The notes: generated from the letters alone by a model not told the origin. A DNA stretch of 64,000 nt from Pirellula staleyi DSM 6068 (GCF_000025185.1 NC_013720.1:3162001-3226000); one strand, 5' to 3'. Positions 37,182 through 46,621 are shown, counted from the first letter of the stretch. Numbers and translations: made by a program.

Positions 37182-37973
37182 CTAGTCTTGCACGAAGGCC
37201 ACGAGGACGTCGTAGATGGCATGAGCGCCAGCAGCGATGCCAAAACCACGGTATGCAAACAAGACTGCGAAGTACGCGCCGGCGAGTGCTCGAAACACAA
37301 AACTGCTCCAGGCAAAGCGATCGCCAATCGTGGTTGCAAAGCGATACCCCAGGATTTCAAAATCGAATTGATAGTGGGCTGCTGCAAACAAAAGACTCGA
37401 GGCGATCACAGCTACCATCGTGGCAGCTGTGGGTTTGAGTCGCACGGCGAGCAGCACCCCATAGCAGATCGAAAACAGCAGCAGCCGAAACATTAGCTCT
37501 TCGTAGAGTCCCGCGCCGAGATAGCCGATCATCCTGGCCAACACCTCGGACATCGAGCCTGCAGTCGATGGAACGTAGAGCGACGGGAGCTGGGCAAAGT
37601 AGCTGCCGACAACAAACGCGATCGCCAGGAGCAGCGAACCGAGCGCCAACGACTCGAGCCACATCCAGCGGATGATCCGCATTTCGATCTTCCATGGATC
37701 GCGGCGCGTGTGATGCCATCCGAGCAAAATGGCCACGACCAGGATGGGGAGCAGAAAATACTGTCCAAAGCCGGCATAGGTGAGGGACTTGCGGAGCCAG
37801 ACGTCGGCACCATTACGGACGGCCCCACTTCCGAGCGCAACGACCCCAATCTCGTAGGCCAAGATCATCGGCAGTACGAAAATGAGCGCGGTGAGCGGAC
37901 GCTGCGACGCCTGCAAGTAGGCCTTAGCGCGCGAGTTCACCACGGAGTTAGGTGCCGCCGATTCGCCGGGCAA
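37182..37973 (-). CDS. CPBP family intramembrane metalloprotease
   Basis: 263 residues with about six to seven membrane helices. The CPBP (Abi/Rce1-like) motifs are present: EELMFRLLLF (EExxxR), the His-containing segment LLFAAAHYQF, and the third in AAGAHAIYDVL. These residues bind the metal in Rce1-type proteases, which process prenylated or small membrane proteins; bacterial members often have roles in bacteriocin immunity or unknown processing. The TTG start is supported by GAAGGAC seven bases upstream. Cytosolic N-terminus of ~25 residues. The substrate is unknown. Confidence 0.84.
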   Translation of the reverse strand: MPGESAAPNSVVNSRAKAYLQASQRPLTALIFVLPMILAYEIGVVALGSGAVRNGADVWLRKSLTYAGFGQYFLLPILVVAILLGWHHTRRDPWKIEMRIIRWMWLESLALGSLLLAIAFVVGSYFAQLPSLYVPSTAGSMSEVLARMIGYLGAGLYEELMFRLLLFSICYGVLLAVRLKPTAATMVAVIASSLLFAAAHYQFDFEILGYRFATTIGDRFAWSSFVFRALAGAYFAVLFAYRGFGIAAGAHAIYDVLVAFVQD

Positions 37974-38002
37974 CGGAAGGTCCTTCAGGTCGTCAAGAAA
38001 TG

Positions 38003-38044
38003 AAAAAGCCGCGAAGCTACCGACATTATCGGCAACTTCGCGGC
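38003..38044 (-). terminator. Rho-independent terminator after the Hint-domain gene
   Basis: On the minus strand GCCGCGAAG / CTTCGCGGC forms a nine-base stem with an inner CCGA/TCGG pairing, followed by TTTTT. It lies 44 bases past the stop of the Hint-protein gene and just ahead of the CPBP gene's start. Confidence 0.82.
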
Positions 38045-38087
38045 CAAATTTCTCAAGTCGAAGCGAGGCTACCCTCGCTTTTCGCTC

Positions 38088-40028
38088 CTAAGGGCGTGGT
38101 AGCCCCGGTACAAGCGTGCTCACCGGTTCTCGCATCGTCAGGTCGTGCGAAAGCAGCCGGTTTGAGCCGACAAAATAGCTGTGGAAGTCAGCGACCACCA
38201 GATTGTAGGTTTCGGCGACTCCTTCTTCGTCCACACTACTGACGCGCACACTGCCGTTTAAGCTGTGCAGCACCATGCCACTCTGTAAGTCGCTCGCTTT
38301 TTTCCACCCTTCACCGGCGACCCAGAAGACATGGCCGCCGCTGCAGGAAATGGTTTCGCCCCCGCAATCGATTTTGATGAGCTTCCCCGCTGGCCGTGTA
38401 CTCTTGCTCGTCGCAGGTCGCAGGGCGAGTTCGCCCGTTTTTGTATCCTGGGTGTAGATCAGGTCACCGACTTGGATCTTCTCGACCGCGACAGGACCAC
38501 GTGCTGTCCAAACCGGAGTTCCAGCGACAAGGCAATCCTTCGGTCGTCTCTGCTGATCCCAGTTAAAACCGCCGGTCAGAGGCTGGGAGGAGACTTGGGT
38601 GCTGCGCGGTGAATCGAAGCCCGGCTGAATTTGCCGGTCGATAATTTCGACTTGCCGGAACTCTTGCGAAATGGTGGTGGCTTTCGTTCCGACCGTTTGA
38701 AACTCGTTGTACTTCGTCCACCAATCCCACCAGGCTGAAGGTTCGGCTGCGATTTTGTCTTCGCTTGTTGCGATCGAGAGGACCCAGCAAATGCGATCGT
38801 TGATCTGCTGCGTGATGCGGTTTTCTGCTTCCGCTGCACTCAGGTTCTCGCCAATCTCAGCGGCGATTTCGGCTTGTGCTCGTTCTGTCGCGTTTTGCTG
38901 GATAGCGTTTCGCTCGGCACTTGAGTAGCGACGTCCACGATTGCCACTGTTTTGCTCGCGTACGAACTCGGCCTGGGCCACGGCAATTTCCCGGCGATCT
39001 TGGGTTTCTCGGACAAAGACTTGCTGGGTCCCGATCCGTCCCCCTTCGAGTTGCACCACAGCCCACTCGGCTCGAATGGGAGTGACCATCGAAGCGAGCA
39101 GCAGCGGAACGTAGGAATGCAGGTCGCGATCTTGCAGCAGCTTGGCCGCTTCTTCGCGAATGAACAGGCTGTCGTGCATCACAGCGTGCCGAGCCAGAGA
39201 TCGCGAGGCCTCTGTTTCAGGAATGGTTGCGAGCCACTCGATGGCGAGCATGCAAGGGACCTGGCCACTCGTGGAAACGATCGCTTCCACGGCAAACACA
39301 GCTTCGACATCACGCAGGGCCAGCAGTTCCTTCTTGGCCGCTTCACGCTGAATCTGGCTCCCCTTCACCAACTTTTCGACGATCTTTTGGAGCTGAACGC
39401 GGTACTTTTTGACGGAAGCAGCGCGGCGTGATTGTTCGATAGCACCGGCGGCTAGTTCAGCCTCGGTGGTCCAGCGCCCCTCGATGTTTTGAAAGCCGAG
39501 CATCCGCCGGGCAACAGCGTGGTCGGGATCGAGTTCGATCACCCGCTCGAGGTGCCCTCGGGCTTGCAAATGGAGTTTTTCAGCGAGGCACCACTCGGCC
39601 AGCTGAAGCTGTTCATTAGGGGTGTCGAGAAATTCACTCCGTTTGCGTTCGTACTTGGCGAGGCGTTTTTGCCAGAGTGGATCGACGAGCATGTCGTCGA
39701 CCGACTGCCACTCGCTCCGTTCGTTTCGCATCATCCCTTGCATCCAGCGGGGGGCCGGCAACTCGGGAGCGAGTCGGGCAGCCTCTTGCAGCAGTTCGCT
39801 CCGTTCGTCCGACAGGCCGTAGATTTCGCGCTGGAGCGCTTCGGCAACGTTTTCTTTCGCTTGGGTGAGCGCCGCAGCGCCACGCAGTTTTTCGACACGC
39901 GTCGCTTGCTGAGACCTTCCGACGGGAGAAGCTGCCGACGCCAATCGAGCTGCGATGAAATCGCCGAGCAAGATTGCCATCCCCAGCAGCAGAACAACGC
40001 GCAGAACCAACCCCCAAGAACGCAGCAT
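38088..40028 (-). CDS. Membrane-anchored HEAT/TPR protein ending in a Hint domain
   Basis: 646 residues. The N-terminus is a signal anchor (VLRVVLLLGMAILLGDFIAARL). The middle is helical, with a region read as TPR-like (ERVIELDPDHAVARRMLG) and HEAT-like (EAVFAVEAIVSTSGQVPCMLAIEWL). From about 499 to 630 a Hint (Hedgehog/intein) module is visible: it begins CLVAGTPVWTARGPVAVEKI with a nucleophile-type Cys, contains VGDLIYTQDT, the block B-like CSGGHVFWV, and ends TYNLVVADFHSYFVGSNRLLSHD. Only ~16 residues follow it. The final block reads SHD rather than HN, so splicing is unlikely, but N-terminal cleavage at Cys remains possible. GAGGGG lies seven bases upstream of the start. Function unknown. 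Confidence 0.8.
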   Translation of the reverse strand: MLRSWGLVLRVVLLLGMAILLGDFIAARLASAASPVGRSQQATRVEKLRGAAALTQAKENVAEALQREIYGLSDERSELLQEAARLAPELPAPRWMQGMMRNERSEWQSVDDMLVDPLWQKRLAKYERKRSEFLDTPNEQLQLAEWCLAEKLHLQARGHLERVIELDPDHAVARRMLGFQNIEGRWTTEAELAAGAIEQSRRAASVKKYRVQLQKIVEKLVKGSQIQREAAKKELLALRDVEAVFAVEAIVSTSGQVPCMLAIEWLATIPETEASRSLARHAVMHDSLFIREEAAKLLQDRDLHSYVPLLLASMVTPIRAEWAVVQLEGGRIGTQQVFVRETQDRREIAVAQAEFVREQNSGNRGRRYSSAERNAIQQNATERAQAEIAAEIGENLSAAEAENRITQQINDRICWVLSIATSEDKIAAEPSAWWDWWTKYNEFQTVGTKATTISQEFRQVEIIDRQIQPGFDSPRSTQVSSQPLTGGFNWDQQRRPKDCLVAGTPVWTARGPVAVEKIQVGDLIYTQDTKTGELALRPATSKSTRPAGKLIKIDCGGETISCSGGHVFWVAGEGWKKASDLQSGMVLHSLNGSVRVSSVDEEGVAETYNLVVADFHSYFVGSNRLLSHDLTMREPVSTLVPGLPRP

Positions 40029-40379
40029 GGCAAGCCCCTCTAGATACGAGGAAAGGAAGAGTAGAGTTGCTAGTGCTTGCCCCACACTCTGCAACGACCG
40101 GAATGCTACTTCTTTCTGGGAGTGCCGATCAAGATAAAAACGAAGAAACTTTTCCGAATGGATGAGTGAAAGGTGCAGCAGTGAATTGCTTCCTGGGAAC
40201 TGTGTTTTTCCTGGGTTTTAGTTAGGTGGCCTACTGGTCTCTGGGGTGGAGGGCCACCGGTACCGCAGCCTGTTCGTTGTTGCACGTGCTCTACTGGGGA
40301 ACTTACAATCCTGTGATATCTGTTGGTCTCCTCACCGCCAACTTCCCGCCTGTCACTCTGATTTGAGGAGTTGCTTTTG
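40029..40379. other. Intergenic region between the Hint gene and the DUF1080 gene
   Basis: About 350 bases between divergent genes; it contains both promoters. A GGTGGCC / GGCCACC inverted repeat occurs at 40225-40258 with a 20-base interval. No gene is seen. Confidence 0.4.
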
Positions 40380-41048
40380 ATGTTTCGCTGCCATGCGATT
40401 GTCCGCTCGGTTGTTTTTGCTTTCGGTCTGGCGCTCGCTACTTTCGGCGTTGCTGCCGAGGGTGAGAAAGACGAAGGTTTCGTTCCTCTGTTCGACGGCA
40501 AAACCCTTGCTGGCTGGACCGGCTCGGTCGACGGCTATGTCGTGGAAGATGGTGCTATCGTTTGCTTGCCCGACAAAGGTGGCAATCTCTACACCGACAA
40601 AGAATATGCCAACTTTGTGTTCCGCTTTGAGTTCAAGCTCACCGCCGGCGCGAACAACGGCATTGGCATTCGCACCGCTCCCAAGGGTGATCCGGCTTAT
40701 GTCGGGATGGAAATCCAAGTCCTCGACGACAGCTCGGATAAGTACAAGGGAATTGCTCCCTATCAGCATCACGGTTCGGTCTACGGTGTCGTTCCCGCCA
40801 AGACAGGTTTCCTGAAGCCTGTGGGTGAATGGAACACGGAAGAGATCACCTGCGATGGCCGGAACATCAAGATTGTGCTCAACGGCGAAACGATTGTCGA
40901 AGCCAATCTGGATGAGGCGAGCACCCCAAAGACGATCGATGGGAACGCTCACCCCGGTCTGAAGAACGAAAAAGGCTACATCTGCTTCTGCGGCCACGGC
41001 GCGAAGGTTGCGTTTCGTAACCTGAGCATCAAGGTGCTCGAGAAGTAA
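40380..41048 (+). CDS. Secreted DUF1080 (3-keto-disaccharide hydrolase) protein
   Basis: 222 residues, a single DUF1080 domain after a signal peptide (cleavage near VAAEGEK). Family features: FVPLFDGKTLAGWTG, YVVEDGAIVC, 'NFVFRFEFKLTAGANNGIGIRT', AYVGMEIQVLDD, 'GSVYGVVPAK', WNTEEITCDGRNIKIVLNG and GYICFCGHGAKVAFRNLSIK. DUF1080 proteins include secreted enzymes that cleave 3-keto-sugars and are strongly expanded in planctomycetes. GAGGAG lies nine bases before the ATG. A DUF1080-like gene fragment also lies at the left edge. Confidence 0.93.
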   Translation: MFRCHAIVRSVVFAFGLALATFGVAAEGEKDEGFVPLFDGKTLAGWTGSVDGYVVEDGAIVCLPDKGGNLYTDKEYANFVFRFEFKLTAGANNGIGIRTAPKGDPAYVGMEIQVLDDSSDKYKGIAPYQHHGSVYGVVPAKTGFLKPVGEWNTEEITCDGRNIKIVLNGETIVEANLDEASTPKTIDGNAHPGLKNEKGYICFCGHGAKVAFRNLSIKVLEK

Positions 41049-41427
41049 GATGCGCCAGAGATACGAGTAGTTACGTAAGTTAATACGTGTCTGCTGATCG
41101 GATACCCGAAGGGATGGAGATGGCACAGAGCCGTTTCCCTCCCTTCTTTTTTTGCTAGCGATGCAACGCTGCGATGGCACGCTTCAGCCTCGCGCAACGG
41201 CAAACTGTACACCACCAATTCTTTTGCCTGATATTGTGAAGAACCGCTGGCCGATAAGTGCAAAGCGAGAACTTGTCTCCTCGCAGATAGTGGGGACATG
41301 CTAGCAAACGTTTCGGAGCCTCTTTTTTGCGAGGCTGTCACTGGGAATGTTGGCTCGGCAGGTTCCTTAGGAGGCTGTTAAACCGTTCTCTCCAAACAGG
41401 GCAATGGATTGCCCGGTAGGTACAAGG
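41049..41427. other. Intergenic region upstream of the TPR/ExbBD operon
   Basis: About 380 bases without a gene; it presumably carries the promoter of the operon. No clear repeat or regulatory site. Confidence 0.4.
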
Positions 41428-43344
41428 ATGTTGCTAAAAAAACTCTTTATCGCGCGGACCCTCGTGGTTCATGCGCTCCTCGCGCTTGTTACAGCCACCG
41501 CCTGGGCCGACCCAGCCGATGACGCGTTCGCTAGTGCTTATAAACAATACACCGCAGGTGAGTGGGCTACTGCTGCGCAGTCACTCGTGCAGTTCTCGGG
41601 CGATTTTCAGTCGCACCCTCGTGCCAATGAAGCCCTGTTCTACGCTGCCGAAGCGCTCGTCCAGGACAATAAGCTGGCCGAAGCGACAGTAATGCTCGAG
41701 GATCTCGTTAGCAAAGAGATCGATCCCGAACTTCGTCGGCAGTCCGATTTCCGACTCGCCGAAATCTCCTACCTCGATGGCAACGACGCCGACGCTCGCA
41801 AGCGTTTGATCGCGTTCCGTCAGGCGTATCCCAACGACTCGCTCAACGCCATGGTGCTGATGTACCTCGGCGAGATTGATCTCGCTTCCGAACAAATCGA
41901 CTCGGCGATTTCGCTCTTCTCGGAGTCGCTCGAAAACTATCCGAAGTCGACTTGCCGCCAGCAAGTACAGCTCGGTTTGGCCTGCGCTTGGCTCCGTCAA
42001 AAGCAAGTGAAGCCAGCGGTCGATGTGCTCGAGCAACTCGTCAAGAGCAGCGATGCCACGGTGGTGCGCAGCGCCAAAGACCTGCTCGAAATTGCCGCTG
42101 AAAATGAAAACGTAGCCGGTGGCACGGCGCTTCCACCAGCAGAGGCAGCGCTAGCTCGTGCTCGCCAGTTGCAGCAAGCACGGCAACTCGATGCGGCGAT
42201 CGCTCAGTTCACCGCCATCTATCGTCAGTATCCCAATAGCCCTCAGGCACCTTTGGCCAAACTCGGTGCAGCTCGCGTCCATCTCGAACAGAAGCAGTAC
42301 CGCGAAGCAGAATCGCTCCTCGCTTCGATCGACGAAAACGGCGCGAACGTCACGAACCTCGATGCCGTGCTGTACGAACGCGGCTGGGCTTTGGCGATGA
42401 TGGAAGTCCTCACGAAATCGGACGAGCTTTTTCAGCGTCTGCACAAAGAGTTTCCACACAGCATCTACTGGGCCGACGCCACCTATCGTTTGGCCGAACG
42501 CTCGGCGCGTCGTGGCGATTCGAAAGCCGCAATGACGCTGGTCGGAGAAGTGCTCGATTCGAAATGCGACGACTCGCTTCGTGTGCATGCTCTGTATCTC
42601 AAGGGGCAACTCGCTGCCACCGATCAGGAGTGGGCTGTAGTTTCGAAAACCATGGACGAACTCCTTGCGAGCGACGCCAATTCGCAGCTGGCTCCAGCAG
42701 CTCGCTACTGGAAAGCGGAAGCGACGTTCCGCCAAAAAGATTTTGAGTCCGCTGCCGAGCAGTTCGAGATCCTGGCAGCCCAGACCAGCGGTCGCGCCGA
42801 AACCTGGCTCGCGATGGTCGAACTCCGTCGTGCTCAAATCCTGGCCCACAAAGAAGAGTGGCAACAGTCGCTCGACATGCTCACGAATCTTCGCAAGCGA
42901 TTTCCAGCTTTCGCGCAGAAGCATGAAGCCGACTACCTGGAAGGTCGTTGCCTCGCCGCACTAGCGCTGCTTGATGATGCCCGCGCTGCTTACATGCGAG
43001 TTCTCGCCAGCGCCAGTGGCCAAGATACCGAAACGGCTGCCATGGCCGCTTGGATGATTGGCGAAAGTTATTTCCATCAGAAACGCTATCCCGAAGCGAT
43101 TGAAGCTTACGAACAGTGTGCACGTGGACACAAATTTCCCACGTGGCAATCGGCTTCGCTGCTGCAAGCGGGCAAGTGCCTGCAGCTGCAGAACAAAAAG
43201 TCCGAGGCTGCAGAATACTATCGCCGCGTGGTAAACGAATTTGCCGAAACCACGTACGCTGCCGAAGCTCGCGAACGTCTCGCCACCACCGATATGCCAG
43301 CGGCCGAAACAGCCGAAGGAAAAGCGGTCAGCAGCCGCGAATAG
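41428..43344 (+). CDS. Exported TPR-repeat protein, first gene of the ExbBD-type operon
   Basis: 638 residues. The signal peptide is MLLKKLFIARTLVVHALLALVTATAWA. The mature protein consists of many TPR-like helical pairs (RANEALFYAAEALVQDNKLAEATVMLEDLV, ARVHLEQKQYREAESLLASI, SYFHQKRYPEAIEAYEQCARGH, AEYYRRVVNEFAETTYAAEAR), similar to BamD/YbgF-like scaffold proteins of Tol-type systems. The downstream genes encode ExbB, ExbD and a TonB-like protein, with 72 bases to exbB, which suggests a periplasmic partner in one envelope machine. The start at MLLKKLF rather than eight codons earlier fits the signal peptide. Confidence 0.8.
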   Translation: MLLKKLFIARTLVVHALLALVTATAWADPADDAFASAYKQYTAGEWATAAQSLVQFSGDFQSHPRANEALFYAAEALVQDNKLAEATVMLEDLVSKEIDPELRRQSDFRLAEISYLDGNDADARKRLIAFRQAYPNDSLNAMVLMYLGEIDLASEQIDSAISLFSESLENYPKSTCRQQVQLGLACAWLRQKQVKPAVDVLEQLVKSSDATVVRSAKDLLEIAAENENVAGGTALPPAEAALARARQLQQARQLDAAIAQFTAIYRQYPNSPQAPLAKLGAARVHLEQKQYREAESLLASIDENGANVTNLDAVLYERGWALAMMEVLTKSDELFQRLHKEFPHSIYWADATYRLAERSARRGDSKAAMTLVGEVLDSKCDDSLRVHALYLKGQLAATDQEWAVVSKTMDELLASDANSQLAPAARYWKAEATFRQKDFESAAEQFEILAAQTSGRAETWLAMVELRRAQILAHKEEWQQSLDMLTNLRKRFPAFAQKHEADYLEGRCLAALALLDDARAAYMRVLASASGQDTETAAMAAWMIGESYFHQKRYPEAIEAYEQCARGHKFPTWQSASLLQAGKCLQLQNKKSEAAEYYRRVVNEFAETTYAAEARERLATTDMPAAETAEGKAVSSRE

Positions 43345-43416
43345 CATCCGCAAGATGCTCCGCGATTGCGACGTCACTTGTCCAGGTCGTCCGAAAGTTA
43401 CAGCGAGATTCGAGTC

Positions 43417-44241
43417 ATGCGCCTTCGAACCAAGATTCTGCGATTCGTTGCCGCGACCAGCAGTCACTTGCGCTCGGTTGCGACGTTGACGCTGCTCGGA
43501 CTCGCAGCCTCGGCCAGCGCTCAAGAATCGATGGCAGATGTCGCCGCCGGTGAAGCGACCATTCCCACGAAAAATCTGCTCGACGTCTTCTACGACGGCG
43601 GGCCGTTGATGTATCCGATCGGGCTCAGTTCGTTCGTACTCATGATTTTTGTCTTCGAACGTTTCATCAGCCTCCGCCGTGGTCGCGTGATCCCTAAGCC
43701 GTTTGTGAAACGCTTCATCGAGCAGCTTCGCGAGGGACAACTCGATCGCGAGAAAGCGGTCGCTTTGTGCGAGCAGAATAAGAGCCCCGTTGCTGTGGTG
43801 TTCGCCGCTGCTGCGAAAAAATGGGGACGGACAGCAGTCGAAGTCGAGCAGGCGATTCTCGACTCGGGCGAACGAGTAACAAATCAACTCCGCCGGCACT
43901 TGCGGCTCCTCAACGGCATTTCGCAAGTCAGTCCTTTGCTCGGACTCCTGGGGACTGTGCTCGGTATGATCTCGAGCTTCAACGCCATCGCCACCGCTGA
44001 AGCATCTGGTCAGCGCGAAGCACTTGCCGGTGGCATTGCGGAAGCTTTGATCACCACTGCCGCAGGCATGCTGGTGGCGATTCCTGCGCTCATCGCCTAT
44101 CTCTACTTCGTCGGACGGGTCGATCAGCACATCACCGAAATCGACATGCTAGGGCAACAAGTGGTGGAGCTCATCTCGTCCGATGCGCTCGAGCAATCGA
44201 GCCGCGCTGCTCGGAAAGAACGAGCCAAAGCGGCCGCCTAG
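43417..44241 (+). CDS. exbB: MotA/TolQ/ExbB proton channel protein
   Basis: 274 residues. An N-terminal export signal or first helix (about 15-37) is followed by the ExbB core: helix at about 70-92 (LSSFVLMIFVFERFISLRRG), the conserved cytosolic region, 'GERVTNQLRRHLRLLNGISQVSPLLGLLGTVLGMISSF', and 'GGIAEALITTAAGMLVAIPALIAYLYF'. ExbB with ExbD uses the proton gradient to move a partner protein; ions pass via conserved polar residues of these helices. It is placed between a TPR protein and ExbD. TolQ is an alternative name, but no tolB/pal/tolA genes are present. Confidence 0.92.
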   Translation: MRLRTKILRFVAATSSHLRSVATLTLLGLAASASAQESMADVAAGEATIPTKNLLDVFYDGGPLMYPIGLSSFVLMIFVFERFISLRRGRVIPKPFVKRFIEQLREGQLDREKAVALCEQNKSPVAVVFAAAAKKWGRTAVEVEQAILDSGERVTNQLRRHLRLLNGISQVSPLLGLLGTVLGMISSFNAIATAEASGQREALAGGIAEALITTAAGMLVAIPALIAYLYFVGRVDQHITEIDMLGQQVVELISSDALEQSSRAARKERAKAAA

Positions 44242-44290
44242 CTCGCTACGAGGAAACCATCGCTAACTCCCCGAAAAACAGATCACTTCC

Positions 44291-44710
44291 ATGCCGCTGA
44301 AAACCCATCAAGACGAGATGCCATCGATCAATCTGACGCCGATGATCGATATCGTTTTTCAGCTCATCATTTTCTTTATGGTTGGTACTCGCTTCACGGA
44401 GATCGAGAAAAGTATCGATCTGAAATTGCCTCAGGTATCGAGTTCCGCCCCACTTTCGTCCGCTCCTCAGAAGCGGGTGATCAACGTGTTTCGCGATGGC
44501 AAAATTCAGATGAATCAACAGGAGTTGTCGCTCGGTCAGTTGACGAGCGAACTCAAAACAGCCCGCGAGCAGTACAACGAACTGGGGGTGGTGGTGCGCG
44601 GCGATGCACAGACTGACCTGCAAAATGTTGCCGCCATTCTGACCGCATGCCGCGAGGCGGGAATTTCTGATTTGGGAATCTCGGTCCGACTAGGAACCAA
44701 GGAACGATAA
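44291..44710 (+). CDS. exbD: ExbD/TolR family protein
   Basis: 139 residues. A short cytosolic N-terminus, a single helix containing the proton-binding Asp (INLTPMIDIVFQLIIFFMV), then a periplasmic domain (QKRVINVFRDGKIQMNQQE, VVVRGDAQTDLQNVAAILTACREAG) typical of ExbD/TolR. It forms a proton-driven stator with ExbB. It is 49 bases after exbB and three bases before the next gene, so tightly co-transcribed. Confidence 0.95.
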   Translation: MPLKTHQDEMPSINLTPMIDIVFQLIIFFMVGTRFTEIEKSIDLKLPQVSSSAPLSSAPQKRVINVFRDGKIQMNQQELSLGQLTSELKTAREQYNELGVVVRGDAQTDLQNVAAILTACREAGISDLGISVRLGTKER

Positions 44711-44713
44711 CCT

Positions 44714-46582
44714 GTGGCCGCGAGCAATTCCCTACTCCTGCTTGCTGCTGGTTCCAGCGATCGCGCCCTCGCTACGATTCTGTTCATTGGTCTAGCGATC
44801 CTCACCACGGGCCTTGTGACGTTGATGTGGACCCGCTGGGGGCATGCCCGTCCGCTCGCTAAATGCGCGGGGCTTTCGCTCTTCGCTCACTTGCTCCTTT
44901 TGATGTACGCCTATGGCACGCGCGTGCTGTTCGACTCACCAGGACGGATCACCTCGAGTGGCACGATGCAGGTGCGGCTCGCCGATGAAAATTCCGATCA
45001 AGATGCCTCCCCCGCCAGCGAAGACTCGCAGCAGCCCTGGGAATGGTCGGTTTCCGAAAAACCTGTTGGTCCCGATCTGCTGTCGCCCGATAAAGTGAAT
45101 TTGCCCGAGGAAGAGGTTGCTCAGAATCCTGCGGAAAATCCGCAGCCGAGCGACAGTCCTGCTCCGATGCCACCGCAACTGGTGCAGCGTGAACCTTCGC
45201 CTCCGGCGCTCCTGCCAGAGCCCCCAGCAGCGACTCCACCGGTTGATAAGACACCCACCGAAAACGCCGGGGATCTGGCCGAGATGGGGCCGATGCCGTC
45301 GGAAGCTGTCGCTCCAGAAGTGGCTGCTGTAGAGCCGCCAGCAGAGCCCGCGCCTCTCGTGCCCCGGCCGAACCCAGTTACCTCCTCGGCGCAGAATGTG
45401 TTCGAAACTTCCCGTGTCGGCCAGCTTCCGACCACCATTCGCCGCAGTGGCGACGGCAAGCCTGTTCCCGCACTGCTCCAAGCACGCATGCAGGCCGATC
45501 GACTCCTCATCGCGAGCCGCTTTGGTGGTACTCCGCAAACGGAAGCCTCCGTCGCTGCTGCCATCGACTGGCTAGTTGCAAATCAATCGGCCGATGGTCG
45601 CTGGGACTGCGATGCCCATGGTGGTGGCCGCGAAACTCGCACTTTAGGACACGATCGTGGCGGTGCAGGAGCACAAGCCGACACAGCAATCACAGGTCTT
45701 GCGCTACTGGCCCTCATGGGGCGTGGTGAAACACATCTGGCTGGCGATCATCGCGAGTCGGTGCAGCATGGCCTCGAGTTTCTCTTAGCCAGTCAAACTG
45801 ACGATGGATGCCTCGCAGGAAACGCCGAACTCTTTGCGGCGATGTATGCGCATGCCATCGCCACACTGGCCGTGTGCGAAGCGTTTGCGCTCACCGGCGA
45901 CGAGCGGCTGCAGCCTGGCGCGGCGAAAGCGATCGAGTACACACTTCGCGCTCAGCACGTCGCTGGTGGCTGGCGTTATCGCCCCGGAGATGCGGGCGAT
46001 ATGAGCCAGTTCGGCTGGCATGTGATGTCGCTCAAGAGCGCCGAACTCGCGGGGTTGCCGATTCCAGCCGAAACAAATCTGCGCATGCGCCGATTCTTGG
46101 CGAGTTGCACGTCGGGGCGTGCGCGGGGACTAGCGGCCTATCGTGCGGGCGATCGTCCCTCGCGCACCATGACCGCCGAAGCAATGGTTTGTCGCGGATT
46201 TCTCGGGGAAAACGTAGCCCAAGCGACCGCCAGCGAAGGGCTGCAATTCATTCTCGAAGAACGGCCGAGTGCACGCAGCGGAAACTTTTACTACTGGTAC
46301 TACGCGACCCTGGCGACGTTTCAGCAGCAAGGGCGCGAATGGGAAACGTGGAATCGTGAGCTACAGCGCGAGTTGCTTTCGACGCAGCGACTCGATGGAG
46401 CGATGGCTGGCAGCTGGGACCCCGATCAAATCTGGGGTGGCTACGGCGGACGTGTTTACAGCACGGCGCTTGGCGCACTCATGCTGGAAGTCTACTACCG
46501 CTATCTGCCGACACTGGGTGACGATGCCGCTGCTGCCGATCGTATTACTGAACGTCCCGACGTCAGCCCTTATGGGCGATAA
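44714..46582 (+). CDS. TonB-like membrane protein fused to an alpha-toroid (terpene-cyclase/prenyltransferase-like) domain
   Basis: 622 residues. A GTG start follows the ExbD gene by three bases. Two membrane helices (about 17-40 and 54-72) are followed by a Pro/Glu/Ala-rich stretch (about 80-240; EEVAQNPAENPQPS, PPALLPEPPAATPPV), like the periplasm-spanning part of TonB or TolA. A domain of ~330 residues follows with helical repeats like squalene-hopene cyclase/prenyltransferase toroids: 'ASVAAAIDWLVANQSADGRWD', QHGLEFLLASQTDDG, AIEYTLRAQHVAGGWRYRPGD, GNFYYWYYATLATFQQQG. There is no DxDD motif, so it probably binds rather than cyclises. Position after exbD suggests it is the energised partner. 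Function unknown. Confidence 0.82.
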   Translation: MAASNSLLLLAAGSSDRALATILFIGLAILTTGLVTLMWTRWGHARPLAKCAGLSLFAHLLLLMYAYGTRVLFDSPGRITSSGTMQVRLADENSDQDASPASEDSQQPWEWSVSEKPVGPDLLSPDKVNLPEEEVAQNPAENPQPSDSPAPMPPQLVQREPSPPALLPEPPAATPPVDKTPTENAGDLAEMGPMPSEAVAPEVAAVEPPAEPAPLVPRPNPVTSSAQNVFETSRVGQLPTTIRRSGDGKPVPALLQARMQADRLLIASRFGGTPQTEASVAAAIDWLVANQSADGRWDCDAHGGGRETRTLGHDRGGAGAQADTAITGLALLALMGRGETHLAGDHRESVQHGLEFLLASQTDDGCLAGNAELFAAMYAHAIATLAVCEAFALTGDERLQPGAAKAIEYTLRAQHVAGGWRYRPGDAGDMSQFGWHVMSLKSAELAGLPIPAETNLRMRRFLASCTSGRARGLAAYRAGDRPSRTMTAEAMVCRGFLGENVAQATASEGLQFILEERPSARSGNFYYWYYATLATFQQQGREWETWNRELQRELLSTQRLDGAMAGSWDPDQIWGGYGGRVYSTALGALMLEVYYRYLPTLGDDAAAADRITERPDVSPYGR

Positions 46583-46621
46583 ATCGCGCGTGGTTGTTCT
46601 TCGCCATGTTGTTTTCACCTG

